NCBI RefSeq assembly: GCF_029223485.1
Contig: NZ_JARHTP010000005.1
Coordinates: forward strand, 434,001 to 498,000
Length of the DNA stretch: 64,000 nt
Direction of reading: 5' to 3'
From: Streptomyces coacervatus
GTDB taxonomy: Bacteria; Actinomycetota; Actinomycetes; Streptomycetales; Streptomycetaceae
The position numbers were made by a program, and so were the translations under genes. The notes below the pieces were generated by a model. It was given only the letters and a program-made list of their open reading frames with translations. It did no database searches and was not told where the DNA came from. This document shows, piece after piece, positions 42,782 through 50,774 of this stretch. Numbering within the stretch: position 1 is the first letter of the stretch; each line of letters begins with the position of its first letter.

Positions 42782-42796
42782 TGGACGTAGCGGTCC

Positions 42797-44224
42797 TCAG
42801 CGCCACGCCTCGACCAACTCCTCCGGCCCCCACCAAGCCGCCAACGGCACGTCGTCCGTCACGCCGGCGCGGGACACCGCCACCAGGGGTGTCTTCGGGT
42901 CGGCGCCGGGTACGGCGAGCACGTCCCGGACCAGGGCCTCGTACTCGCGCCTCCCGAACGGCTGCGCCTGAAGCCACTTGACCGACCCCACGAAATGCAC
43001 TGCCCCCGCCACCGGTTCGCGGTCGGTGCCGATCAGGTCGATCTCGGGGTTGTTCTGCCGGTTCCACCAGCCGCCCACCGCCTCGGTGTCTGGCCAGTCG
43101 GCGTTCGGGAGGAGCCGTAGGAGCGAGTCCCGGACGATCGGTTCCACGGCGCGGCCGCGCCAGGTCGTCCAGGAGCGTTCGATCCGCTCCAGGGCCAGGT
43201 CGCCGCGGCCGCGCTCGATGAGCGGGAGGCCGCGCCGGAGGAAGGCGAGCCAGAAGCGCAGATAGGGGTCGGCGATGCGGTACCGCTTGTTCTTGGTGTC
43301 CGACTTGGCCGACAGCGGGAGGTCCGCCGCGACGACTCGCTTGTCCTGCAGGGTGTTCAGCAGCGGACTCAGTGTTCCGGCGGGCAGCGCGCCCGTGCCG
43401 CCGGCCTGCGCGGCGATGGTGGAGAAGGTCCGCTCTCCGCTGCCGATGGCTTCCAGCACCGCCCGGGAGTGGGAGGCTTCGGGGAACTCGCCGAGCAGTG
43501 TCAGTTCCCCGGCCACGAGCAAGGGGGAGAGAGGGTTGCTCACCGCCTCCCGCAGGAAATCCTTGCGGCTGCTTCCCTCCGTCCATGACTGGACGATCTC
43601 GGGAAAGCCCCCGGTGATCAGCAGTGCGTCCACGGCGTCCGCCGCGCCGAGCCCGGTCATGGTCTGCACGTCCGCCAGGTGCAGCGGCCGTACCGTCATC
43701 TTGGCCGCTCGGCCGAAGAAGGGGCGGCCGTGCGACTGCAGCGCCTCCATCACCGACATGTCGCTGCCGACGAGGATCAGCAGCACCGGCTTGGCCGACA
43801 GATACCGGTCCCACACCGTCTGCAGGGCCCCCTCGAACTCCTTGTCCTGCTCCACCAGCCACGGCACCTCGTCGATCACCGCGATGCTCGGGGTGTCGTC
43901 CGGCACGGCCACGGCGAGGGAACGCAGCGCCTGGTTCCAGTCGGCGGCCTGAAGCCCGGCGACCAGGTCCGCGCCGGGGAGAGTGGAGAGCGCTGTCGTG
44001 AAGTCGAGGCGTTCGGTGGCGGGGTTGCGGCCGCGAGTCGCCTGGAAGACGGCGTACGGAAGACCGGAGCGGTCGCAGAACTCCTGGACCAGCCGGGATT
44101 TCCCGACGCGCCGTCGGCCCGTCATGATCACCGCTCGTCCGCGGGTGGTGTGTGTGCCGTCGACCACCATCCCCAGCTGCCGGGAGAGCAGATCGAGGTC
44201 CGTGTTCCGTCCCTTGAAATCCAT
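42797..44224 (-). CDS. DUF234-type ATPase with nuclease-like C-terminus
   Basis: Protein of 475 residues. Residues 1-230 form a P-loop (archaeal-type ATPase) domain with Walker A TGRRRVGKSRLV (about 35-46), Walker B SIAVIDEVPWL and a sensor segment ILVGSDMSVM. A winged-helix region follows (TFSTIAAQAGGTGALPAG, about 267-284), then a DUF234 domain with a PD-(D/E)xK-like signature (PEIDLIGTD, later GSVKW). Family members are widespread in archaea and bacteria, often as isolated mobile genes of unknown role. A strong AT-rich palindrome lies just upstream. The gene looks intact. Confidence 0.82.
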   Translation of the reverse strand: MDFKGRNTDLDLLSRQLGMVVDGTHTTRGRAVIMTGRRRVGKSRLVQEFCDRSGLPYAVFQATRGRNPATERLDFTTALSTLPGADLVAGLQAADWNQALRSLAVAVPDDTPSIAVIDEVPWLVEQDKEFEGALQTVWDRYLSAKPVLLILVGSDMSVMEALQSHGRPFFGRAAKMTVRPLHLADVQTMTGLGAADAVDALLITGGFPEIVQSWTEGSSRKDFLREAVSNPLSPLLVAGELTLLGEFPEASHSRAVLEAIGSGERTFSTIAAQAGGTGALPAGTLSPLLNTLQDKRVVAADLPLSAKSDTKNKRYRIADPYLRFWLAFLRRGLPLIERGRGDLALERIERSWTTWRGRAVEPIVRDSLLRLLPNADWPDTEAVGGWWNRQNNPEIDLIGTDREPVAGAVHFVGSVKWLQAQPFGRREYEALVRDVLAVPGADPKTPLVAVSRAGVTDDVPLAAWWGPEELVEAWR

Positions 44225-44254
44225 GGCATCGCTCCGGCTGACGTCGGCAGGGGT

Positions 44255-44293
44255 AAACTAAGATTGAATCTTAGTTAGGATGAATCTTAGTTT
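44255..44293. promoter_or_regulatory. AT-rich palindromic operator upstream of the DUF234 ATPase
   Basis: AACTAAGATT (44256-44265) and AATCTTAGTT (44267-44276) form a perfect dyad around one G. A third half-site AATCTTAGTTT occurs at 44283-44293, on the same strand as the second. The block is 31-69 bases before the ATG and very AT-rich for this genome, so it probably also holds the promoter. Confidence 0.65.
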
Positions 44294-44317
44294 AGCTTCG
44301 TCGGCCCAGGCGTGCAC

Positions 44318-44354
44318 GAGGAGGGGCCGCCCAGCACCCCGGCGGCCCCTCCTC
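44318..44354 (-). terminator. Terminator after the AbiEi-like gene
   Basis: A perfect 14-bp stem (arms 44318-44331 and 44341-44354) with a 9-base loop lies 30 bases past the stop. Confidence 0.82.
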
Positions 44355-44383
44355 TCCCCTCCTGATACCGCCCCGGTCCGTCA

Positions 44384-45436
44384 CTACCGGGGCAGCACCA
44401 CGACATACGCGGCGGGTTCCCGGTCGCCTGAGGCCATGAGTGCCGTGCGGACGACCGCTGCCTGCTGTTCCATCGAGTCGCGGAGCTTCTTGGGGGTGAT
44501 GTGGACGACCGTGATGCCCAGGCGCTCAAGGTGTTCGCGCTTGCGGGCGTACTCCGACCACAGGGCGTCCTCGTCCTGGCGCGGGGCCCGGGTGTCCAGT
44601 TCCACGGCCACCGCCTGCTCCGGCCAGTACGCGTCCAGGCCGCCCAGGTGCGGGCCGCCGGGGAGCCGCAGGTCGACGTTCCAGACGGGGTCCGGGAGGC
44701 CGTACTCGTGGACCATCCGGTACAGCCGGTCCTCCGCGATCGCGCGGCCCTCGGCCAGCAGGGAGTCCACCGCGTCCACCACGTGCGGGCGGCTGAGCAG
44801 CTTCGCCTGGCTCAACGCCCGTACCACCGACGCCGGTTCGCAGTGGCCGGCGCGCACCGCCTCCGTCAGGAGCCGGCGTACCGCGCCCGCGTCCGCCAGT
44901 TCCGAGACCGCGTCGGCCAGGGCGCGCGGCACCGGCGCGATCGGAACTCCCGTCACCTGCTGGGGAGTCGGCAGCGCATGCGTGCGGACGATCCGTGCGC
45001 AGCCCGCCGAGCGCAGCCGGCGCAGCCGGGGGACCAGGACGTCGATCTTCTCCAGCGACAGCAGCGGGGGTGCGGAGGTGAAGCCGTGCAGGGTCAGGGC
45101 CGCCAGGCCCGTGATCATCGCCTCCTCGTAGACCGGTCGGTGCGGGTCGTCCGCGCCCGGCTGCGCCGGCACTCCGGGGGCCGACTCGCGCGCCGCGTAC
45201 ATCAGCACCGCGTGCAGCCGCTCCTCGCTGGTCGGCGGGCCCGGGTGGAGGAGGAAGACGCCCGGGAGGATCTGCTGCCAGGGGCCGCCGGCGCGGCACT
45301 GCTGCCCCATCTCCGTGGACGAGACGCCGTGCGAGCGGAGCTGAGCCGTCGTCAGGACGCGGCGGTGCACCTCGGCGAGGTGGCGGAGGGGGCGGGGGGA
45401 GGCCGGGGGGAGCGGCGTGTTGTGGTTCATGGCCAT
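44384..45436 (-). CDS. AbiEi-like antitoxin domain protein with nuclease-like C-terminus
   Basis: Protein of 350 residues from the ATG at 45436. The N-terminal 60 residues (VHRRVLTTAQLRSHGVSSTE, then GPWQQILPGVFLLHPGPPTS) match the winged-helix start of AbiEi-type proteins. A middle helical domain follows. The C-terminus (LDAYWPEQAVAVELDTRAPR, then YARKREHLERLGITVVHITP) has the DUF559/Vsr-like endonuclease pattern with a conserved Glu-Leu-Asp and a later Lys. No AbiEii toxin gene is adjacent. Such stand-alone proteins are common in Actinobacteria; a role in defence or DNA processing is possible but unproven. Confidence 0.7.
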   Translation of the reverse strand: MAMNHNTPLPPASPRPLRHLAEVHRRVLTTAQLRSHGVSSTEMGQQCRAGGPWQQILPGVFLLHPGPPTSEERLHAVLMYAARESAPGVPAQPGADDPHRPVYEEAMITGLAALTLHGFTSAPPLLSLEKIDVLVPRLRRLRSAGCARIVRTHALPTPQQVTGVPIAPVPRALADAVSELADAGAVRRLLTEAVRAGHCEPASVVRALSQAKLLSRPHVVDAVDSLLAEGRAIAEDRLYRMVHEYGLPDPVWNVDLRLPGGPHLGGLDAYWPEQAVAVELDTRAPRQDEDALWSEYARKREHLERLGITVVHITPKKLRDSMEQQAAVVRTALMASGDREPAAYVVVLPR

Positions 45437-45544
45437 GGGGTTCCCGCGCTCGGACCGCCCTCTAACCGCTGTTACACGCTCGTCGACAAAAGCGGACAAG
45501 AGGGCATTAAAGGACGAGTGTTCGGGTGCCGATAGGGCACTGAA

Positions 45545-45577
45545 AACCCCTGGTCCAATCGGGTCGGACCAGGGGTT
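45545..45577 (-). terminator. Intrinsic terminator after the second pepN
   Basis: A perfect 12-bp stem (AACCCCTGGTCC and its complement), 9-base loop, followed on the minus strand by a short T-run: one of the few classical intrinsic terminators here. Confidence 0.85.
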
Positions 45578-45618
45578 ACGGGTGTTATTGACCGGATTCC
45601 GTAACGGTCACACGCGGA

Positions 45619-48198
45619 TCAATCGTTGGCCAAAGCCTGGGCCCGCAGCGCCCGCGCCAGGTCGTCGCGCGACTCCAGCACCAGCCTCCGCAGCGCCGGT
45701 GCCGCGTCCTCGTGGGCCGAGAGCCAGGCGTCGGCCGCGTCCAGCGTCGCCTGCGCGCCCTGCTCCGTCGGATAGGACGGGAACAGGCCCCGGACCACGT
45801 CCATGGCGATCTGGATCGACCGCTCCCGCCACACCCGCTCGATCGCCGCGAAGTACTTCGAGGCGTACGGCGCGATCAGCTCCCGCTGCGACGGCTGGGC
45901 GAAGCCCGCGATGGTCGCCTCCACCAGGGCGTTGGACAGCGCGTCCGACTCCACCACCTGCGCCCAGGCCTGCGCCTTCACCGCCTCCGAGGGGCGCGCG
46001 GCCAGACAGCGGACCTGGTGGCGCTTGCCGGACGCCGTGTCGTCGCGGGCCAGCTCGGCGGCCAGCACCGACTCGTCCGCGGCTCCGTGCGCCGCCAGCG
46101 GCTCCAGGAACGCCCAGCGCAGCTCCTGGTCGACCTCCAGCCCTTCGACCTTCTCCGTACCGTCCAACAGGCCGCGCAGCAGCGCCAGATGGGCCGGCGC
46201 CGACACCACTGACGCGTAGAAGCGCGCCCAGGCCAGCTGGTGCTCGCTGCCCGGCTCGGCCGCCCGCAGATCCCGCAGGGCGACCTTGGCCAGGATCTGC
46301 TCGCCCGTCCGACGCCAGGCCGGCGCCGCATAGTTGACCAGCGCCGAGTTCGCCCACGCGTGCAGCATCTGCAGGACGCCGATGTCGGACTCGCGGACCG
46401 CGAAACGCGCCACCAGGTCCACGAAGTCGGCCGCGGGCAGCAGCGCGTCCCGGGTCAGGTTCCACAGCGCCGACCAGCACAGGGCGCGGGCCAGCGGGTC
46501 GGTCATCGCACCGAGGTGCTCGCGCAGCGTGGCCAGCGAGGTGTCGTCGAAACGGATCTTGCAGTACGTCAGGTCGTCGTCGTTGACCAGGACCAGCTCC
46601 GGCGCCTCGGCGCCCGCCAGCTCCGCCACGACCGTACGCGGCCCGTCGACGTCCGCCTCGACCCGCGCGTACCGCTCCAGGTCCCCTTCGGGCGTGCGCC
46701 GGTACAGGCCCACCGCGACCCGGTGCGGCCGCAGTTCGGGGTGCGACTCGGCGGCCTCCTGCACCACCGCCAGCTCGCCGACCCGGCCCTCCGCGTCCAA
46801 CAGCACATGCGGAGTCAGCGAGTTGACCCCCGCCGTCTGCAGCCACGACCGCGCCCAGCTCGCCATGTCCCGGCCGCTGGTCTCCTCCAGCACCGACAGC
46901 AGATCGCCGAGGCGTGTGTTGCCGTACGCGTTCCGCTTGAAGTAGCGCCGCGCACCCTCCAGGAACGCGTCCTGGCCGACGTACGCCACCAGCTGCTTCA
47001 GTACGGAAGCGCCCTTGGCGTAGGTGATGCCGTCGAAGTTGAGCTTCGCGTCCTGCAGGTCGCGGATGTCCGCGGTGATCGGGTGGGTGGAGGGCAGCTG
47101 GTCGGCGCGGTACGCCCAGGCCTTGCGGCGGTTGGCGAAGGTGATCCAGGCGTCCGTGAAGCGGGTCGCGCCGACGTTCGCGAACGTGCCCATGAAGTCC
47201 GCGAAGGACTCCTTCAGCCACAGGTCGTCCCACCAGACCATGGTGACCAGGTCGCCGAACCACATGTGCGCCATCTCGTGCAGGATGACGTTGGCCCGGC
47301 CCTCGTACGAGGCCCGGGTGACCTTGCCGCGGAAGATGAACTCCTCGCGGAAGGTGACCAGCCCCGGGTTCTCCATCGCGCCGAGGTTGTACTCGGGGAC
47401 GAACGCCTGGTCGTACTTCCCGAAGGGGTACGGGTAGTCGAAGTGGTCGTGGAAGAAGTCGAGCCCCTGTTTGGTGACGAGGAAGACGTCGTCGGAGTCG
47501 AAGTAGGGGGCCAGACCCTTGCGGCACAGGGCTCCGAGGGGGATCTCCAGCGTCGTACCGTCCTCGAAGGTGCGGGAGTACGAGTCGGTGACGTAGTGGT
47601 AGGGACCGGCCGTCACGCACGTGATGTACGTCGAGATCGGCTTCGTCTCCGCGAACTTCCACACCCCGTCGGTCAGTTCGCCGACCCCGTTGCTCCAGAC
47701 CGTCCACCCCTCCGGCGCCCGCACCTCGAAGCGGAACGGGGCCTTGAGGTCCGGCTGCTCGAAGCCCGCGAAGACCCGGCGGGAGTCGGCCGGCTCGTAC
47801 TGGGTGTACAGGTACACCTCGCCGTCCTCGGGGTCGACGAAGCGGTGCATGCCCTCGCCGGTGCGGGAGTAGGCGCACTGGGCGTCGACGATCAGCTCGT
47901 TCTCGGCGGCGAGGTCCTCCAGGAGGATCCGGGAGCCGTCGAAGACCTGGCCGGGATCGAGGTCTCTCCCGTTGAGTGAGACGGAGGTCACACTCGGCGC
48001 GATCAGGTCGGCGAAGGTGGCGGCGCCGGGCTCGTTGCTGCGGAAGCGGATCGTGGTGACGGACCGGAAGGTGCGCGGACCCTCCCCGGCCTGGTCCCCC
48101 ACCGCCGTACGCAGGTCGAGGGATACGTCGTACCCGTCGACGGACAGCAGGGCGGCCCGCTCCCGGGCTTCGTCGCGGGTCAGATTCTCACCGGGCAC
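45619..48198 (-). CDS. pepN: Aminopeptidase N (M1 family), copy 2
   Basis: Protein of 859 residues from a GTG with GGGAG 8 bases upstream. GAMEN is at about 273-277, HEMAH at 307-311 and the third zinc ligand Glu at 330, so the zinc peptidase site is complete. The C-terminal helical domain starts near residue 530 (LVLVNDDDLTYCKIRFD). It aligns over its full length with the copy at 24339-26909 (compare NLTREEAQQRAKLLTVD with NLTRDEARERAALLSVD). The substitutions are spread throughout, so the duplication is old. The two may differ in substrate preference. Confidence 0.92.
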   Translation of the reverse strand: MPGENLTRDEARERAALLSVDGYDVSLDLRTAVGDQAGEGPRTFRSVTTIRFRSNEPGAATFADLIAPSVTSVSLNGRDLDPGQVFDGSRILLEDLAAENELIVDAQCAYSRTGEGMHRFVDPEDGEVYLYTQYEPADSRRVFAGFEQPDLKAPFRFEVRAPEGWTVWSNGVGELTDGVWKFAETKPISTYITCVTAGPYHYVTDSYSRTFEDGTTLEIPLGALCRKGLAPYFDSDDVFLVTKQGLDFFHDHFDYPYPFGKYDQAFVPEYNLGAMENPGLVTFREEFIFRGKVTRASYEGRANVILHEMAHMWFGDLVTMVWWDDLWLKESFADFMGTFANVGATRFTDAWITFANRRKAWAYRADQLPSTHPITADIRDLQDAKLNFDGITYAKGASVLKQLVAYVGQDAFLEGARRYFKRNAYGNTRLGDLLSVLEETSGRDMASWARSWLQTAGVNSLTPHVLLDAEGRVGELAVVQEAAESHPELRPHRVAVGLYRRTPEGDLERYARVEADVDGPRTVVAELAGAEAPELVLVNDDDLTYCKIRFDDTSLATLREHLGAMTDPLARALCWSALWNLTRDALLPAADFVDLVARFAVRESDIGVLQMLHAWANSALVNYAAPAWRRTGEQILAKVALRDLRAAEPGSEHQLAWARFYASVVSAPAHLALLRGLLDGTEKVEGLEVDQELRWAFLEPLAAHGAADESVLAAELARDDTASGKRHQVRCLAARPSEAVKAQAWAQVVESDALSNALVEATIAGFAQPSQRELIAPYASKYFAAIERVWRERSIQIAMDVVRGLFPSYPTEQGAQATLDAADAWLSAHEDAAPALRRLVLESRDDLARALRAQALAND

Positions 48199-48286
48199 GG
48201 GCGGTACTCCCTCTGGACATATCGGACATCGGTGGGTGCGGCGGAACAGGACCGATCCTGCCATGTGCCCCTGACCCTGGGCACCC

Positions 48287-48314
48287 GGGAATGGGTCCGG
48301 TGATGGCCGGTGTT
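48287..48314 (+). promoter_or_regulatory. SigR-type promoter for the nitroreductase gene
   Basis: GGGAAT (48287-48292), 19-base spacer, GTT (48312-48314): the layout of promoters read by the thiol-oxidative-stress sigma factor SigR. It lies about 34 bases before the ATG. Confidence 0.5.
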
Positions 48315-48347
48315 GCCTGGGGAAACGACCGCATTCCTGGGAGAGCC

Positions 48348-49010
48348 ATGTCCGAGACCGCGACCACTTCCGCCAAAACCCCCGTCGACTTCTGGTTCGA
48401 CCCGCTGTGCCCCTGGGCCTGGATGACGTCCCGATGGGTGCTGGAAGTGGAGAAGGTCCGGGACATAGAGGTCCGCTGGCACATCATGAGCCTGGCGGTG
48501 CTCAACGAGAACCGGATCGACGAGCTGCCCGAGCAGTACCGGGAGATGCTCGCCACCAAGGCGTGGAAGCCGGTCCGCGTGGTGACCGCGGCCTGGCAGA
48601 AGCACGGCGAGGACGTCGTCGGCCCGCTCTACACCGCGCTCGGCACCCGCATCCACAACCAGGGCGAGGGCCCGACCGTCGAGGCGATCCAGGGCGCCCT
48701 GGCCGACGTCGGCCTGCCCGCCGACCTCATCGACTACGCCGACCAGGAGGACTTCGAGTTCGACGCCGAGCTGCGCGCCTCCCACAAGGAGGGCATCGAG
48801 AAGGTCGGCCAGGAGGTCGGCACCCCGGTCATCGCCGTCCCCGGCGCGGACGGCGAGCAGATCGCCTTCTTCGGCCCGGTCGTCACCCCGGCCCCCAAGG
48901 GCGAGGACGCCGCCAAGCTCTGGGACGGCACCCTCGCGGTCGCCTCGGTGCCCGGCTTCTACGAGATCAAGCGGACGCGGACGGCGGGGCCGGACTTCAG
49001 CAACCTGTAG
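48348..49010 (+). CDS. Mycothiol-dependent nitroreductase/DsbA-like protein (Rv2466c family)
   Basis: Thioredoxin-fold protein of 220 residues with the active site FDPLCPWAWMTSRW (about residues 17-30), a CPWAW variant that keeps one redox Cys, as in Rv2466c. Rv2466c uses mycothiol to reduce nitro-compounds and defends against oxidative stress. GGGAG lies 4 bases before the ATG. The SigR-like promoter upstream agrees with the known SigH control of the mycobacterial protein. It converges on the small zinc-ribbon gene with only a 3-base gap. Confidence 0.88.
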   Translation: MSETATTSAKTPVDFWFDPLCPWAWMTSRWVLEVEKVRDIEVRWHIMSLAVLNENRIDELPEQYREMLATKAWKPVRVVTAAWQKHGEDVVGPLYTALGTRIHNQGEGPTVEAIQGALADVGLPADLIDYADQEDFEFDAELRASHKEGIEKVGQEVGTPVIAVPGADGEQIAFFGPVVTPAPKGEDAAKLWDGTLAVASVPGFYEIKRTRTAGPDFSNL

Positions 49011-49013
49011 GGG

Positions 49014-49241
49014 TCACTCGGGGGCGGCTCCCGGATTCTTGAGGTCCTCCGGGAGTTGGCCTCCGTCGCTCTGCTTGCTCCAGCGCTGGTACCACCGGCA
49101 GTCCACGGCGGTGCAGCGCCACAAGTCGGTCAACTGGCGATGCTCCGGCTTGACCGCCTTCCGTTCCTCGGTGTTGAGCGGCCTGAACACCTGCGTGCCG
49201 CTGCCGGGACAGGTCGGGCAGTGCTTGTCCTTGAAGAACAT
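49014..49241 (-). CDS. Small zinc-ribbon-like protein of 75 residues
   Basis: ATG start with GAGGAGGGG just upstream. The N-terminal HCPTCPGSG and the later WRCTAVDCRWYQRW give four Cys spaced like a zinc ribbon; the rest is charged and ends in an acidic Pro-rich tail. No family name comes to mind. It starts 16 bases after the FGGY kinase stop, so it is the last gene of the sugar operon transcript, but it may be an older resident unrelated to sugar use. Confidence 0.7.
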   Translation of the reverse strand: MFFKDKHCPTCPGSGTQVFRPLNTEERKAVKPEHRQLTDLWRCTAVDCRWYQRWSKQSDGGQLPEDLKNPGAAPE

Positions 49242-49257
49242 CAACCCCTCCTCGCGA

Positions 49258-50676
49258 TCACAGCCGGCCCCGCGCCTGAGCCAGCCGGGCCAGATGGTCC
49301 TCGTACCCCTTCGCGTAATACGCCGCCCGGCCCGCGTCCGGCTCAACGACCGCCGTCGGCTCGGTCCACGCCGCCGCGTCCAGCGCCACGCCGTACCGCT
49401 CGGCCGCCGCCAACACCGCACCCCGCGCGCCGACTTCACCCTCGACGACCCGCAACGGGCGGCCGAGCACATCCGCGAGCAGCCGCATCCAGGCGGGGCT
49501 CCGCGTCCCGCCCCCGCACACCGCCAGCGAGCCCTTCAGCCCCGCCGCCTCCAGGCAGTGACGGGCCGCGAAGCCGATGCCCTCGCAGGTCGCGCGGATC
49601 AGGTCGCCCTTCGTCGACTCCAGGGAGACCCCGGTCAGTTCGGCGCGCAGATGGGGTTCGACGAAGGGGGCGCGCTCGCCGGACGGGGCGAAGTACGGCA
49701 GGACGCGGACGCCGTTCGCACCCGGCGGGGTCCCGGCGAGCAGACCGTCGACGTCCTCGTGGTGGACACCGGTCGTCGACAGCACCCAGTCCAGGGCCGC
49801 CGTCCCGACCATCGCGGGCATGGCGCGCAACCAGTGCCCGGGCCGGTCGGTGGAGATGTACAGGCCGGCCGGTTCGCCGGTCAGATCGAGATCGGTCGTG
49901 GCGACGAGACTGGCCAGGCAGGTACCGACGATGAGAAGCCCGTCGCCCGCGCTCGTCACGCCCGCGCCGAGCGCACACGACGGCAGGTCGTACGGCCCGT
50001 TCGCCAGCCGAGTGCCCGCCGGAAGCCCCTCGCCGCGCGCCTCGGCCGTAGCGATCGGGTCGCCGATGGGGGCGAGCAGACCGCGGCGGTGCGTGAGGCC
50101 GAGCAGCTCCACCACCCCGTTGTCGTACGTCCTCGTCCGCGGATCGAGAAACGGCATCGACGCGTCCGACACGTCTGTCGTCGCCGGGGCGCCCGTCAGT
50201 CGCCGGAAGACCATGTCCTTGCAGTACAGGGCTGTTGCGGCCGCGTCGAGGGACTTGGGCTCGTACCGGTCGAGCCAGGCCAGCAGCGGCCCCGGGCAGC
50301 CGGGGAACATGGCGCTTCCGGTGCGGCGGAATACGGTCTCGAAGGTGCCGTCCGCGAGCCACTGGTCGAGGAGTTCATAGGCACGTCCGTCCATCCACGA
50401 GGCGGCGGACCGGACGGGGCTGCCATCTTCGTCGACCAGCCACACCCCGTCGCCCTGCCCGGTCAGCCCGGCCAGCTCCACGGGTTCGGGCACACGCGCG
50501 ACCAGCCTCTCCAGCACCCCGACGACAGCCGCGTACACCTCCTCCATGTCCTGCTCGACGCGCCCGCCGTGCAGCGCGAGACCCACCGGCCGAGCCTCGA
50601 CGGCCAGTTCACGCCCCTCACCGTCGAACGCGGCGGCCTTAACCATGGACGTTCCTACGTCAATCCCAACGTACAT
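49258..50676 (-). CDS. FGGY-family carbohydrate kinase (xylulokinase-like), kinase 1
   Basis: Kinase of 472 residues. Phosphate-1 motif VGIDVGTSMVKAAAFDGEG (residues 3-21), middle TGQGDGVWLVDEDG, adenosine motif LAVCGGGTRSPAWMRLLADV (near 400). The FGGY family phosphorylates pentuloses, polyols and related sugars; the exact sugar cannot be read. It is the most distal catabolic enzyme of the operon, separated from the dehydrogenase by a 98-bp gap that contains an interspersed repeat. A second, distinct FGGY kinase lies at 58158. Confidence 0.87.
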   Translation of the reverse strand: MYVGIDVGTSMVKAAAFDGEGRELAVEARPVGLALHGGRVEQDMEEVYAAVVGVLERLVARVPEPVELAGLTGQGDGVWLVDEDGSPVRSAASWMDGRAYELLDQWLADGTFETVFRRTGSAMFPGCPGPLLAWLDRYEPKSLDAAATALYCKDMVFRRLTGAPATTDVSDASMPFLDPRTRTYDNGVVELLGLTHRRGLLAPIGDPIATAEARGEGLPAGTRLANGPYDLPSCALGAGVTSAGDGLLIVGTCLASLVATTDLDLTGEPAGLYISTDRPGHWLRAMPAMVGTAALDWVLSTTGVHHEDVDGLLAGTPPGANGVRVLPYFAPSGERAPFVEPHLRAELTGVSLESTKGDLIRATCEGIGFAARHCLEAAGLKGSLAVCGGGTRSPAWMRLLADVLGRPLRVVEGEVGARGAVLAAAERYGVALDAAAWTEPTAVVEPDAGRAAYYAKGYEDHLARLAQARGRL

Positions 50677-50704
50677 AGCGGCTCTCCCTTGCGGTCCGGT
50701 CTTT

Positions 50705-50766
50705 TAAAGGGGCGCGGGGAACTGCGCGACCAGCCACGACGCCGCGGCAGACAAACAACGACCCAC
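50705..50766. repeat. Interspersed intergenic repeat, copy B
   Basis: Identical to copy A (24268-24329) for the first 33 bases and similar for the rest. It fills most of the gap between the dehydrogenase and kinase genes of one operon, so it is probably transcribed. Confidence 0.7.
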
Positions 50767-50774
50767 CGCGGCAC

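Noticed and set aside
45437..45618. Promoter or operator upstream of the AbiEi-like gene.
   Set aside because: The only clear structure is the pepN terminator at 45545-45577; I could not identify a dyad or promoter pair with confidence.
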